DNA of 9,230 nt, taken from contig DGFG01000068.1 in NCBI GenBank assembly GCA_002391555.1, positions 1-9,230 of the forward strand. The letters are read 5' to 3'. Made by a program: the position numbers and the translations under genes. Shown here in pieces: positions 1-6,576 of the stretch. This stretch comes from Firmicutes bacterium UBA3906 (GTDB lineage Bacteria; Bacillota; Clostridia; Caldicoprobacterales; DTU083). Every line of letters starts with the position of its first letter. Positions within the stretch are counted from its first letter, which is position 1. The notes under the pieces are model-generated. The model searched no databases. It was not told the origin of the DNA and saw only the letters and a program-made list of their open reading frames with translations.

Positions 1-186
1 ACTACAACAATGCCTGTCATGAAGGAGATTATCGATGCTATCAAATTAGCAGGTCTTAGAGATCAAGTAAAGATTCTTGTAGGTGGAGCTCCCGTTACCC
101 ATGAGTTTGCAGCTGAAATAGGAGCTGATGGTTACGCACCTGATGCAGCATCTGCAGCAGATCTAGCTAAGCAGTTAATAGCATAA
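1..186 (+). CDS. Corrinoid (cobalamin-binding) protein, C-terminal fragment
   Basis: This is the last 61 codons of a gene whose beginning lies before the window; frame 1 is open from base 1 to TAA at 184-186. The visible peptide contains TTTMPVMKEIIDAI, VKILVGGAPVTHEFAAEIGA and DGYAPDAASAADLAKQLI. These match the end of the Rossmann-like B12-binding domain of small corrinoid proteins that serve methyltransferases (MtaC/MtbC/MttC and methionine-synthase-like types). In that family the GGAPV and GADGYAPDA segments contact the corrinoid nucleotide tail. The usual DxHxxG cobalt-ligand motif would be upstream and cannot be checked. The protein would carry a methyl group on cobalt between a substrate-specific methyltransferase and tetrahydrofolate or a similar acceptor, in the cytoplasm. 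The substrate cannot be assigned. The RACE-type activator at 3697-5523 is a plausible functional partner. A strong terminator follows, so this is the last gene of its transcript. Confidence 0.88.
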   Translation, partial: TTTMPVMKEIIDAIKLAGLRDQVKILVGGAPVTHEFAAEIGADGYAPDAASAADLAKQLIA

Positions 187-206
187 AATTAATTAGTCTA
201 AACAAG

Positions 207-236
207 GCACCCTTATATAAGGGTGCTCTTTTATTT
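207..236 (+). terminator. Rho-independent terminator after the corrinoid protein gene
   Basis: Positions 207-226 form a perfect 20-base palindrome with 10-base arms (GCACCCTTAT and ATAAGGGTGC). In RNA the inner AT pairs open to make the loop. The T-rich run TCTTTTATTT (227-236) follows directly. It lies 20 bases after the TAA of the corrinoid gene, where an intrinsic terminator is expected. Confidence 0.92.
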
Positions 237-326
237 GTCTAAAAAGTATTGTGTAAAATCATAATAATAATTAATTTAAGAATTATAAGCATTAAAGGGG
301 GAAACTATAGTATTATTATGGATACT

Positions 327-332
327 GAGGAG
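327..332 (+). promoter_or_regulatory. Ribosome binding site deciding the start at 341
   Basis: GAGGAG at 327-332 lies 8 bases before GTG at 341 and only 5 bases before an adjacent in-frame TTG at 338. The spacing favours GTG. An ATG at 318 in another frame stops after two codons and is not a start. Confidence 0.6.
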
Positions 333-340
333 AAATATTG

Positions 341-2557
341 GTGAAGGCACATAGGTTTATTTTACTTTTTGTAGTTTTGCTCTTTTGTTGTAGGCCTCTT
401 ACTGTAAAAGCAGATAATACAGATAAAAGAGGAAAGTTGATTGTTTTTTTTATTGATAGAATAAGTCTTTATGACATTATAAATACCCCCACCGAGAATA
501 TTGACTATTTGGCTTCTATAGGTGGAATAGGTCTAATGACTATAAATACAGGGGGTACAAGGTCTCAACGAGATACTTATTTAAGCATGGGTGCGGGTCA
601 GGCTGTTATAGGGTCAGACAATTCAAATTTAGGCCTTAATGCACAAGAACATTATCAGGGTGAAAAAGCGGCAGATATATACAAAAGGATTACTGGAGAC
701 CAATGTAGTGAACAAGCCTGTGTAAACCTCGGTATTGCCCAGACCATCAGGAACAATTTTAACAAACCCTACTCAGTAACCATAGGAGCTCTTGGTTCAA
801 CACTTATGAATGCAGGTTTGACCCCTGCTGTTATTGGCAATTGTGATACGGCAGATGAACATAAACGCTATATTACATCCTTTCTGATGAACAATCAGGG
901 GATAGTGCCTGTAGGTATGGTAGATAAGTCCTATTTATATGCTGATAATTATCGCCCTTTTGCTTTAAGGACTGATTATAATATCTTATATAATTATGTC
1001 AATAAGGCACTTACAGTAGCAGACATTGTCGCAGTACAATTAGGAGATACAAGCAGGGCAGAGGATTTTAGGTATACAGCAACAGATGAGATGAACAGTT
1101 TTTACAAAGAATTAGCAATAAAGGAGGCAGATAGCTTTATAGGTAAAGTAGTCAAGCAGCTAGATCTTGAAAAGGACCTTGTTATGGTAGTTAGCCCTTT
1201 AAATTCTGCTAAGGAACTAGCTATAAACAATAGGTTAACCCCTATAATAATTGCGGGTAAGGGCTATGAAAGAGGATTTTTATCATCCGCTTCAACCAAG
1301 CGCCAAGGTCTTGTATCGGGCCATGACATCGGAGCCACTATTCTAAGTTATTTTAACCTTGAAAAGCAGTATGGTGAAAATGGAAACAAGATAGTATCCT
1401 ATGCTAGTGAAAAGGGTTTGGCCGACCTTTCTGCCTTTAACAAAGAGCTAGTGGAGATATTTAATCAGAGAGGGTTTTTATTAAGAAGCTATGTTTTTGC
1501 ACAAATACTTCTTTTATTATCTGCCCTATACATTATTATTTATAAAGGCCGTTACTTCGACCTTGCTTACATGGGTATATTTTTCCTGTTGAGCTTGCCA
1601 TTGTCATACCTGATACTACCCCTTTTCCACCATCCCAGTTTAATTATTACTTTTATTATCTCTTGGACTCTAGCAGGTCTGATAGGATTAGGGCTATATA
1701 ATATAAAGCTAGATATGATATATAAAATAATCATAATAAGCCTAGCAACAGTCAGCCTATTATTGCTAGACCAAATACTAGGGGCAAGTCTGATTAAGGG
1801 TTCACCCTTAGGCTATGATGCAATAAGTGGGGCACGCTTTTATGGAATTGGGAATGAATATATGGGGATACTGGTTGGGGCTACAACTATTGCCTGTGGT
1901 GGTCTTCTAGAAAAGACTAGCTCTGTAAAGCACAGAACAAGAGTGAAGGCCTTAATATTTATCTTACCCTCTTTAGTCCTGATAATATTGGCTTATCCTG
2001 GTTTAGGTGCTAATGTAGGGGGTACAATAGCTGCTGGAATCTCTTTTGCTAGCTTATTTATCTTGACTAGAAAAAATAAAATTACAGTAAAGCATCTTAT
2101 ATATATAGGGCTTTTCACTGCCCTTATTGTAGTATCAATCTTTTTAATAGATAGCCTAAGGGCTATAGATAATCAGTCCCATATGGGTCAAACAGTGAAT
2201 TTGCTAAAGCAAAAGGGCATATATGAGTTTTTCAATATAGTTAAAAGAAAAATATCCATGAATATAAAGCTATTAAAATATACAATTTGGGCAAGAGTCC
2301 TTATTTTATCCTTATTGACTATGGCTGTTCTAGTTTTTAGGCCAGTAGGAGTAGCTAGAAAGATTAAGAAAGCCCATCCAGATATGATAAAGGGGCTAGC
2401 TTCAGGTATAATAGGGGCCATATCTGCCCTTTTGGTAAATGACTCTGGCGTAGTAGCTGCAGCTACAGCCATGATATTTATAGTCTTGCCATTCATATTA
2501 CTAGTATGTAAGCACTTGGAAAGCAGAAAAAAAGATACTATGGAGACAATTAGCTAG
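341..2557 (+). CDS. Polytopic membrane protein with extracytoplasmic alkaline-phosphatase-like domain, function unknown
   Basis: The product is 738 residues from GTG 341 (TTG at 338 would add one). Residues 1-24 are a hydrophobic signal or anchor ending LTVKA. Residues ~32-340 resemble the alkaline phosphatase superfamily fold: strand KLIVFFID with an acidic residue at its end (D39), a glycine-rich TGGTRS segment near 70-75, and a closing region TPIIIAGKGY, SSASTKRQGLVSGHD, IGATIL near 300-335. The usual SDHG-like metal motif is not evident; its place seems to be taken by VVSPLNS (~283-289). From ~383 to 723 there are about ten hydrophobic membrane segments. They include a polar loop motif GARFYGIGNEYMG (497-509) and NDSG (700-703) next to the last helix, both likely functional. 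I recognise the architecture as a widespread uncharacterised membrane protein type but know no established function. It could be an envelope phosphohydrolase, a phospho-group transferase or a non-catalytic transporter-like protein. The glycosyltransferase two bases downstream suggests an envelope glycopolymer role (inference). Confidence 0.82.
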   Translation: MKAHRFILLFVVLLFCCRPLTVKADNTDKRGKLIVFFIDRISLYDIINTPTENIDYLASIGGIGLMTINTGGTRSQRDTYLSMGAGQAVIGSDNSNLGLNAQEHYQGEKAADIYKRITGDQCSEQACVNLGIAQTIRNNFNKPYSVTIGALGSTLMNAGLTPAVIGNCDTADEHKRYITSFLMNNQGIVPVGMVDKSYLYADNYRPFALRTDYNILYNYVNKALTVADIVAVQLGDTSRAEDFRYTATDEMNSFYKELAIKEADSFIGKVVKQLDLEKDLVMVVSPLNSAKELAINNRLTPIIIAGKGYERGFLSSASTKRQGLVSGHDIGATILSYFNLEKQYGENGNKIVSYASEKGLADLSAFNKELVEIFNQRGFLLRSYVFAQILLLLSALYIIIYKGRYFDLAYMGIFFLLSLPLSYLILPLFHHPSLIITFIISWTLAGLIGLGLYNIKLDMIYKIIIISLATVSLLLLDQILGASLIKGSPLGYDAISGARFYGIGNEYMGILVGATTIACGGLLEKTSSVKHRTRVKALIFILPSLVLIILAYPGLGANVGGTIAAGISFASLFILTRKNKITVKHLIYIGLFTALIVVSIFLIDSLRAIDNQSHMGQTVNLLKQKGIYEFFNIVKRKISMNIKLLKYTIWARVLILSLLTMAVLVFRPVGVARKIKKAHPDMIKGLASGIIGAISALLVNDSGVVAAATAMIFIVLPFILLVCKHLESRKKDTMETIS

Positions 2558-2559
2558 CT

Positions 2560-3651
2560 ATGGTGGTTATGGAGATTATCTGTAGGGCAACTGGAGGTAT
2601 GAAAAACCACTATATTCTGCTGATAAAGGGTCTCTTAGAGCAGGGTAACAAGGTGATAGCTGTGTCTAGTCTTGACCTAGTAGCCCAAGAAGAACTGTCT
2701 AATTCAGGAGCTATAGTATATAATATCAACAGTGGTAATAAGAAATACCTTTGCTATCTAGCTAGTATTATCAAGCTAGTTAGACTGATTGGCAAGCATA
2801 AACCTAAAATAATCCATTGCCATGGTTTTAAGGCAGGGGCAATAGGGAGGCTAGCAGCTGCCTATACTAGAAGTAGAACTGTATATACTATACATAGCTT
2901 TACCCAATATAATAAAAGCAAGCCGACTTGTAACCTAATTAGTTTATTTGAAAAACTTATGGCTAGGTGGACTAGCTCCTATATAGCGGTGTCAAAGGCC
3001 TTAAAGCAATCAATGCAGGAGCTAATAGGTGAAGGAAGAAATATAAAGGTAATATATAATGCTTTACCGGCCATAGAGCCAAAAACTAGCATTAATATTA
3101 GGGATAATTGGTCCATAAGAGATGATGATACTCTACTAGGCTGTGTAGCAAGACTGATCCCCTCTAAGGGGATTGATATATTACTTGATGCCTTTGACCA
3201 AATTGGACATGCTAGACTAAAGCTATTAATTGTGGGAGAGGGACCAGACAGGACCAGGATAGAGAAAATACTAAAGGATAAAGGACTAACAGACAAAGTT
3301 TTTCTAGCAGGGCATGTTGATTCAATAGCTGAGTATTATAAGGCTTTTGATATATTTGTTAGTCCATCCCTTTCAGAAGGAATGGGGATTGCGGTTTTAG
3401 AAGCAATGCAGCAGGGGCTAGCAATAGTTGCAGCTAGGACAGGTGGCATACCTGAGTTAATTGTACACGATCAAAATGGTCTACTAGTTGAGCCTGCAAG
3501 TTCTAGTGAGCTGGCTTTATCAATAAAGGACCTTATTGAAAATAGGGATAAGGCAATCAGGCTAGGGAACAATGCAAGGCTAATAGCCTTAAGGGATTTT
3601 TCAGTTGAGAAAATGATTTACCAAACCTTAGAGGTATTTGAGCAAATATAG
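2560..3651 (+). CDS. GT-B glycosyltransferase, family 4 type
   Basis: This is a 363-residue glycosyltransferase that likely moves a sugar from a nucleotide donor onto an envelope lipid or glycan acceptor at the cytoplasmic face. The N-terminal Rossmann domain starts MEIICRATGGMKNH, with the glycine-rich acceptor/donor loop GGMKNH at 12-17, IIHCHGFKAG at 84-93, TIHSF at 110-114 and YIAVSKALK at 141-149. The C-terminal donor domain has ARLIPSKGIDILL (R198, K203 in the phosphate-binding region), LLIVGEGPD (222-230) and the E-x7-E motif in SEGMGIAVLEAM (E273, E281). GGIPELI and NGLLVEP follow. No membrane segment or signal is seen. Length is normal for GT4. ATG 2560 is the only start consistent with the family's N-terminus; an in-frame stop lies at 2551. 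The start is 2 bases after the preceding stop and has only a weak, distant GGAG (2542-2545), so translation is probably coupled to the upstream gene. The exact sugar and acceptor are unknown. Confidence 0.92.
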   Translation: MVVMEIICRATGGMKNHYILLIKGLLEQGNKVIAVSSLDLVAQEELSNSGAIVYNINSGNKKYLCYLASIIKLVRLIGKHKPKIIHCHGFKAGAIGRLAAAYTRSRTVYTIHSFTQYNKSKPTCNLISLFEKLMARWTSSYIAVSKALKQSMQELIGEGRNIKVIYNALPAIEPKTSINIRDNWSIRDDDTLLGCVARLIPSKGIDILLDAFDQIGHARLKLLIVGEGPDRTRIEKILKDKGLTDKVFLAGHVDSIAEYYKAFDIFVSPSLSEGMGIAVLEAMQQGLAIVAARTGGIPELIVHDQNGLLVEPASSSELALSIKDLIENRDKAIRLGNNARLIALRDFSVEKMIYQTLEVFEQI

Positions 3652-3696
3652 GCTTAGTCTATAGTAAATTTAAATTATAAGGGGGTTTGACAGGTT

Positions 3697-5523
3697 TTGA
3701 AGGACATAAAAATTAGTAAAGATAAGTCTATTTCGGGTGAAACACTACTTGATTACCTTAGAAAAGATGGGCAAAGTCCCCTCGCCTCATGTGGTGGTAA
3801 TGGTATATGTGGCAAATGTAAGGTTAAGATTAAAAAAGGTGACTTTACTTTAGCTATGCCATACCAAAAAAATGACCTAATTACTGAGCGAGAATGGGCC
3901 TTAGGCTATAGACTGGCATGTAAAACTATAATCCAAGAGGATATGCTAGTTCAAATTCAGGATATTCACACTGGTAAGGCAAAAGTACTAACAAATAGTA
4001 GCATTAGTAGCCAAATAGCCCCCCTAGTAAAAAAGAAGTATTGTAGGCTTGAAAAACCTAGTCTAGATGATCAGCGTTCAGATATAGATAGGATAGAAGG
4101 CTTGTTTAATAAGGGCAATATTACTATATCTGATATTGGCTTAATTAGAGATCTTTCTTATATATTAAAAGATAATGATTACAGGGTTACCCTTGTATAC
4201 ACAAAGAATGAAATTATAGGGGTAGAGGCTAAGGATACCAGCAAAGACCTATATGGTCTTGCTATTGACATAGGAACAACCACTATAGCGGGTGTGTTAA
4301 TTGACTTAAACACAGGAAAAGAGCTGGCAGTATACTCATCAATAAATCCCCAAAAACCATATGGAGACGACGTAATCACTAGAATTGACTATACAAGGAA
4401 GAATCCAAAGGGGCTTAAAAAGCTGTCCCTATTGTTAATAGATGAAATAAACTCTATGGTCAATTATTTTAAAGACAAATGTCAGATAAGCCCCGATTGT
4501 ATATATCATATAGCTATTGTGGGTAACACTAGTATGATGCATATGCTTGTAGGAGTTCCAGTAGATACTATAGCCACTTCTCCCTTCAATCCTGTTTTCA
4601 GCAGGCTTAATCCAATTGAAGCAGCTGATCTTGGTATTATGGTTAATAAAAAGAGCCTTGTAACATCCCTGCCCTTGGTAAGTGGCTATATAGGGGCAGA
4701 TACTATGGGTTGCATTATAGCAAGCGGGATGGCAACAAGTTCAGACCTTAGTCTACTTATTGATATAGGAACTAATGGTGAAATAGTCCTAGGCAATAGA
4801 GATAAAATTGTAGCTTGTTCGGCATCCGCTGGCCCAGCCTTTGAAGGTGGAAATATCGAATTTGGGATAGGTAGTATAAGTGGAGCAATAGACTCTGTAA
4901 AGCTTGTAGGGGAGGATATAAAATATAGTACTATAGACAATTTGCCTGCAAAAGGTATTTGCGGGTCAGGCATAGTAGACCTTATTAGGTCCATGCTTTA
5001 TTTAGGTATAATTGAGCCAAACGGAAGGCTTATAGGGCAAGATGAGGCTAGGTCACTAGCTAGCAAGGACCTAGCAAAGAGACTAGTTAAATATAAGGAC
5101 AAAGATGCATTCCTAGTAGCTAAGAGAGCAGACAATGCAAATAGTGATATTTATATAAGTCAAAAGGATATAAGGCAGGTGCAGTTAGCCAAGGCGGCTA
5201 TAAGAGCTGGTATTGAGCTTCTATTAAAGGATATGCAGCTAGCTTATGACGACATTTCCAGAGTCTATCTAGCCGGTGGGTTTGGTAATTTTATTGATAT
5301 TGAAAGTGCTATCGCTATTGGCCTATTAGCCCATGAACTAAGGGATAAAATAAAGCCCATTGGCAATGCAGCTCTATCGGGGGCAAAATTGACCCTTATG
5401 TCGGAAAAATACCTAGATGGAACTGAAAATTTAATAGAATTAATTCATTATATTGAGCTGTCTGCGCGAGCAGATTTTCAAGACTACTTTATTGATCATC
5501 TAGAATTTAAAAAGGAGGCCTAG
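3697..5523 (+). CDS. Reductive activator of corrinoid enzymes (RACE): [2Fe-2S] ferredoxin plus ASKHA ATPase domain
   Basis: The 608-residue protein has a [2Fe-2S] ferredoxin domain at about 1-90, with cysteines C32, C38, C41 and C75 (C-x5-C-x2-C-x33-C). A linker region (~95-180) follows. The C-terminal ASKHA ATP-binding domain shows DIGTTTIAGVLIDLNTG from D191, VGNTSMMHML (275-284), LLIDIGTNGEIVLG (353-366), the SASAGPAFEGG loop (375-385), GICGSGIVDLI (420-430) and VYLAGGFGNFI (523-533). This layout is that of RACE proteins (RamA is a functional analogue), which use ATP binding and hydrolysis to drive reduction of inactive Co(II) corrinoid proteins to Co(I). It would act in the cytoplasm on a corrinoid protein such as the one ending at 186. 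The start is TTG 3697: a stop sits three codons upstream at 3688, and the next in-frame ATG (3856) would lose three of the four cysteines. AAGGGGG at 3679-3685 is a plausible, slightly distant ribosome binding site. It lies 45 bases after the glycosyltransferase with no terminator between. Confidence 0.93.
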   Translation: MKDIKISKDKSISGETLLDYLRKDGQSPLASCGGNGICGKCKVKIKKGDFTLAMPYQKNDLITEREWALGYRLACKTIIQEDMLVQIQDIHTGKAKVLTNSSISSQIAPLVKKKYCRLEKPSLDDQRSDIDRIEGLFNKGNITISDIGLIRDLSYILKDNDYRVTLVYTKNEIIGVEAKDTSKDLYGLAIDIGTTTIAGVLIDLNTGKELAVYSSINPQKPYGDDVITRIDYTRKNPKGLKKLSLLLIDEINSMVNYFKDKCQISPDCIYHIAIVGNTSMMHMLVGVPVDTIATSPFNPVFSRLNPIEAADLGIMVNKKSLVTSLPLVSGYIGADTMGCIIASGMATSSDLSLLIDIGTNGEIVLGNRDKIVACSASAGPAFEGGNIEFGIGSISGAIDSVKLVGEDIKYSTIDNLPAKGICGSGIVDLIRSMLYLGIIEPNGRLIGQDEARSLASKDLAKRLVKYKDKDAFLVAKRADNANSDIYISQKDIRQVQLAKAAIRAGIELLLKDMQLAYDDISRVYLAGGFGNFIDIESAIAIGLLAHELRDKIKPIGNAALSGAKLTLMSEKYLDGTENLIELIHYIELSARADFQDYFIDHLEFKKEA

Positions 5524-5531
5524 CCTCCTTT
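5505..5531. terminator. Bidirectional hairpin terminator between convergent genes
   Basis: AAAGGAGGC (5511-5519) pairs with GCCTCCTTT (5523-5531) around a CTA loop (5520-5522). Read on the minus strand the stem ends in five T residues (5513 down to 5509), so it is a good terminator for fabI, whose stop is 24 bases before the hairpin. On the plus strand the T run is only three long, so termination of the activator gene is weaker. The plus-strand stop codon TAG (5521-5523) spans the loop and stem edge. Confidence 0.8.
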
Positions 5532-5554
5532 ACTTAAAATAATATATATAATTC

Positions 5555-6322
5555 CTAGCCTAAAATATGATAACCACTGTCTACGTGAATATTTTCTCCA
5601 GTTATTCCTCTTGACATGTTGCTAAGCAGGAAAACTGCGGTATCTCCAACTTCTTCTGCAGAACTTATCCTTCTAAGAGGTGCCTTTTCTTCATATGTCT
5701 TTAGGAAAGAGGAAAAGTCCTTAACGCTTTTTGACGATACAGTCTTTATAGGTCCAGCAGAAATAGAATTAACTCTTATATTATCCTTACCAAGGTCAGC
5801 AGCTAAATACCTAACTGATGCTTCTAATGCTGCCTTAGCAACACCCATAACATTATAATTAGGAACAGCCCTCTCTGCCCCTAGATAGGTCAAGGTGATT
5901 ATACTACCGCCTTCTACCATTAGGTCTTTAGCACTTCGGGCTAGGGCAGTAAGCGAATAGGAGCTTATGTTTTGAGCTAATAGGTAGCCGTCTCTAGATG
6001 TATCATAATAGTTACCCTCAAGCTCTTCTCTTTTTGAATAAGCTATACTATGCACAAGACCATGCAAGATACCAAACTTAGACTTAATGCTATCAAAGAG
6101 GCTACTTATGTCTTGGTCAATAGCAACGTCACATGGGAGTAGGGTTACATTCGACATATCTCCAACAAGCTGGCTTACACTAGCCTTGGTCCTGTCGCCC
6201 TGGTAGGTCAAAATAAGCTTTGCTCCAGCAGCGTGACAGGCTTGCGCTATGCCCCAAGCTATACTCCACTTGTTGGCAACACCCATTATTAAAATGTTCT
6301 TGTCCTTGAGTAAGTCCTTCAT
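5555..6322 (-). CDS. fabI: Enoyl-[acyl-carrier-protein] reductase (NADH), FabI
   Basis: This is a 255-residue short-chain dehydrogenase-type enzyme that reduces trans-2-enoyl-ACP to acyl-ACP, the last step of each type II fatty-acid elongation cycle, in the cytoplasm. The N-terminus has the FabI-type nucleotide-binding signature GVANKWSIAWGIA (14-26). HSIAYSKREEL (91-101) forms the cofactor/substrate region. TYLGAERAVPNYNVMGVAK carries the catalytic pair Y146 and Y156 and K163; VNSISAGPIKTV (174-185) leads into the substrate-binding loop. Counting from ATG 6322 puts these residues at exactly the E. coli FabI numbers, which is why I chose it. The frame also has ATG 6334 and TTG 6349. An AGAAGGGA stretch (complement of 6335-6342) is almost touching 6334 and about 13 bases from 6322. 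The gene stands alone, convergent with the corrinoid activator and divergent from trigger factor. A good promoter lies at 6376-6404. FabI is the target of triclosan-type inhibitors. Confidence 0.95.
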   Translation of the reverse strand: MKDLLKDKNILIMGVANKWSIAWGIAQACHAAGAKLILTYQGDRTKASVSQLVGDMSNVTLLPCDVAIDQDISSLFDSIKSKFGILHGLVHSIAYSKREELEGNYYDTSRDGYLLAQNISSYSLTALARSAKDLMVEGGSIITLTYLGAERAVPNYNVMGVAKAALEASVRYLAADLGKDNIRVNSISAGPIKTVSSKSVKDFSSFLKTYEEKAPLRRISSAEEVGDTAVFLLSNMSRGITGENIHVDSGYHILG

Positions 6323-6347
6323 TATGGCTTTCATTCCCTTCTTTTTC

Positions 6348-6387
6348 AATTTATAAATTTAATAAAATTTTATTAATTATATAATTA
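6348..6387. repeat. Three adjoining AT-only palindromes over the fabI promoter and leader
   Basis: Perfect palindromes lie end to end: 6348-6359 (12 bases, AATTTATAAATT), 6359-6376 (18 bases, half-site TTAATAAAA) and 6374-6387 (14 bases, TAATTATATAATTA). The middle one covers the predicted fabI transcription start and the last one covers its -10 box. They could be operator half-sites for a regulator of lipid synthesis. AT-rich DNA yields palindromes easily, so function is unproven. Confidence 0.45.
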
Positions 6388-6404
6388 TTGGGACAAGTAA
6401 GCAA
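6376..6404 (-). promoter_or_regulatory. fabI promoter, SigA type
   Basis: On the minus strand TTGCTT (complement of 6399-6404) is followed after exactly 17 bases by a perfect TATAAT (complement of 6376-6381). The predicted transcription start is near 6369, giving a leader of about 45 bases before ATG 6322. No canonical FapR-type operator (TTAGTACC-like) is present. Confidence 0.75.
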
Positions 6405-6427
6405 GTTAAAGCTTAAAAAAAGCAGTA

Positions 6428-6456
6428 TTGCAATAGTTTTTCACATGTGTTAAGAT
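6428..6456 (+). promoter_or_regulatory. Candidate promoter for the tig-clpP-clpX operon (extended -10)
   Basis: TTGCAA (6428-6433), a 17-base spacer and TAAGAT (6451-6456) preceded by TGT (6448-6450) make an extended -10 promoter. The predicted start near 6463 gives a leader of about 114 bases. The -35 boxes of this promoter and the divergent fabI promoter are only 23 bases apart (6405-6427). Confidence 0.5.
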
Positions 6457-6487
6457 ACAGTTTGGAAGTAAAATTGCTTTCCGTTTT

Positions 6488-6535
6488 TTGTATTATTAAG
6501 TTACAAATTGTACTATTTAGTTTATAAATTATAAA
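6488..6535 (+). promoter_or_regulatory. Possible secondary promoters for trigger factor
   Basis: Two weaker overlapping candidates lie nearer the gene: TTGTAT (6488-6493), 17 bases, TACTAT (6511-6516); and TTGTAC (6508-6513), 16 bases, TATAAA (6530-6535). The second would give a short leader of about 35 bases carrying the strong ribosome binding site at 6564. A small inverted repeat, TACAA-A-TTGTA, sits at 6502-6512. Mapping of 5' ends would be needed to choose between these and 6428-6456. Confidence 0.3.
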
Positions 6536-6563
6536 GCATGATGAGGAGCTTATCTAGCTATTT

Positions 6564-6570
6564 AAGGAGG
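6564..6570 (+). promoter_or_regulatory. Ribosome binding site deciding the trigger factor start
   Basis: A perfect AAGGAGG at 6564-6570 lies 6 bases before TTG 6577. The alternative in-frame ATG codons at 6538 and 6541 have no ribosome binding site in front of them, and the perfect AAGGAGG would then lie inside the gene. Confidence 0.88.
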
Positions 6571-6576
6571 ACAAAA

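Noticed and set aside
235..265. Possible promoter for the 341-2557 gene: TTGTCT (235-240), 19 bases, CATAAT (260-265)
   Set aside because: The spacing is long and the first box overlaps the T run of the terminator. The region is so AT-rich that many weak matches occur, so no single promoter can be supported although one is probably here.
187..340. Riboswitch (for example cobalamin type) in the leader of the 341-2557 gene
   Set aside because: The spacer is only 154 bases, part of it terminator, and shows no B12-box-like or other conserved aptamer element.
5512..5518. AAGGAGG resembling a strong ribosome binding site at the end of the activator gene
   Set aside because: No start codon follows at a usable distance, and the bases are one arm of the terminator hairpin.
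5616..5858. An 80-codon plus-strand open frame inside fabI
   Set aside because: It is antisense to conserved FabI codons, has no ribosome binding site and its product resembles nothing known.
6349..6349. TTG 6349 as the fabI start, giving a nine-residue lysine-rich extension
   Set aside because: No ribosome binding site lies before it, and ATG 6322 puts Y146, Y156 and K163 at the standard FabI positions.
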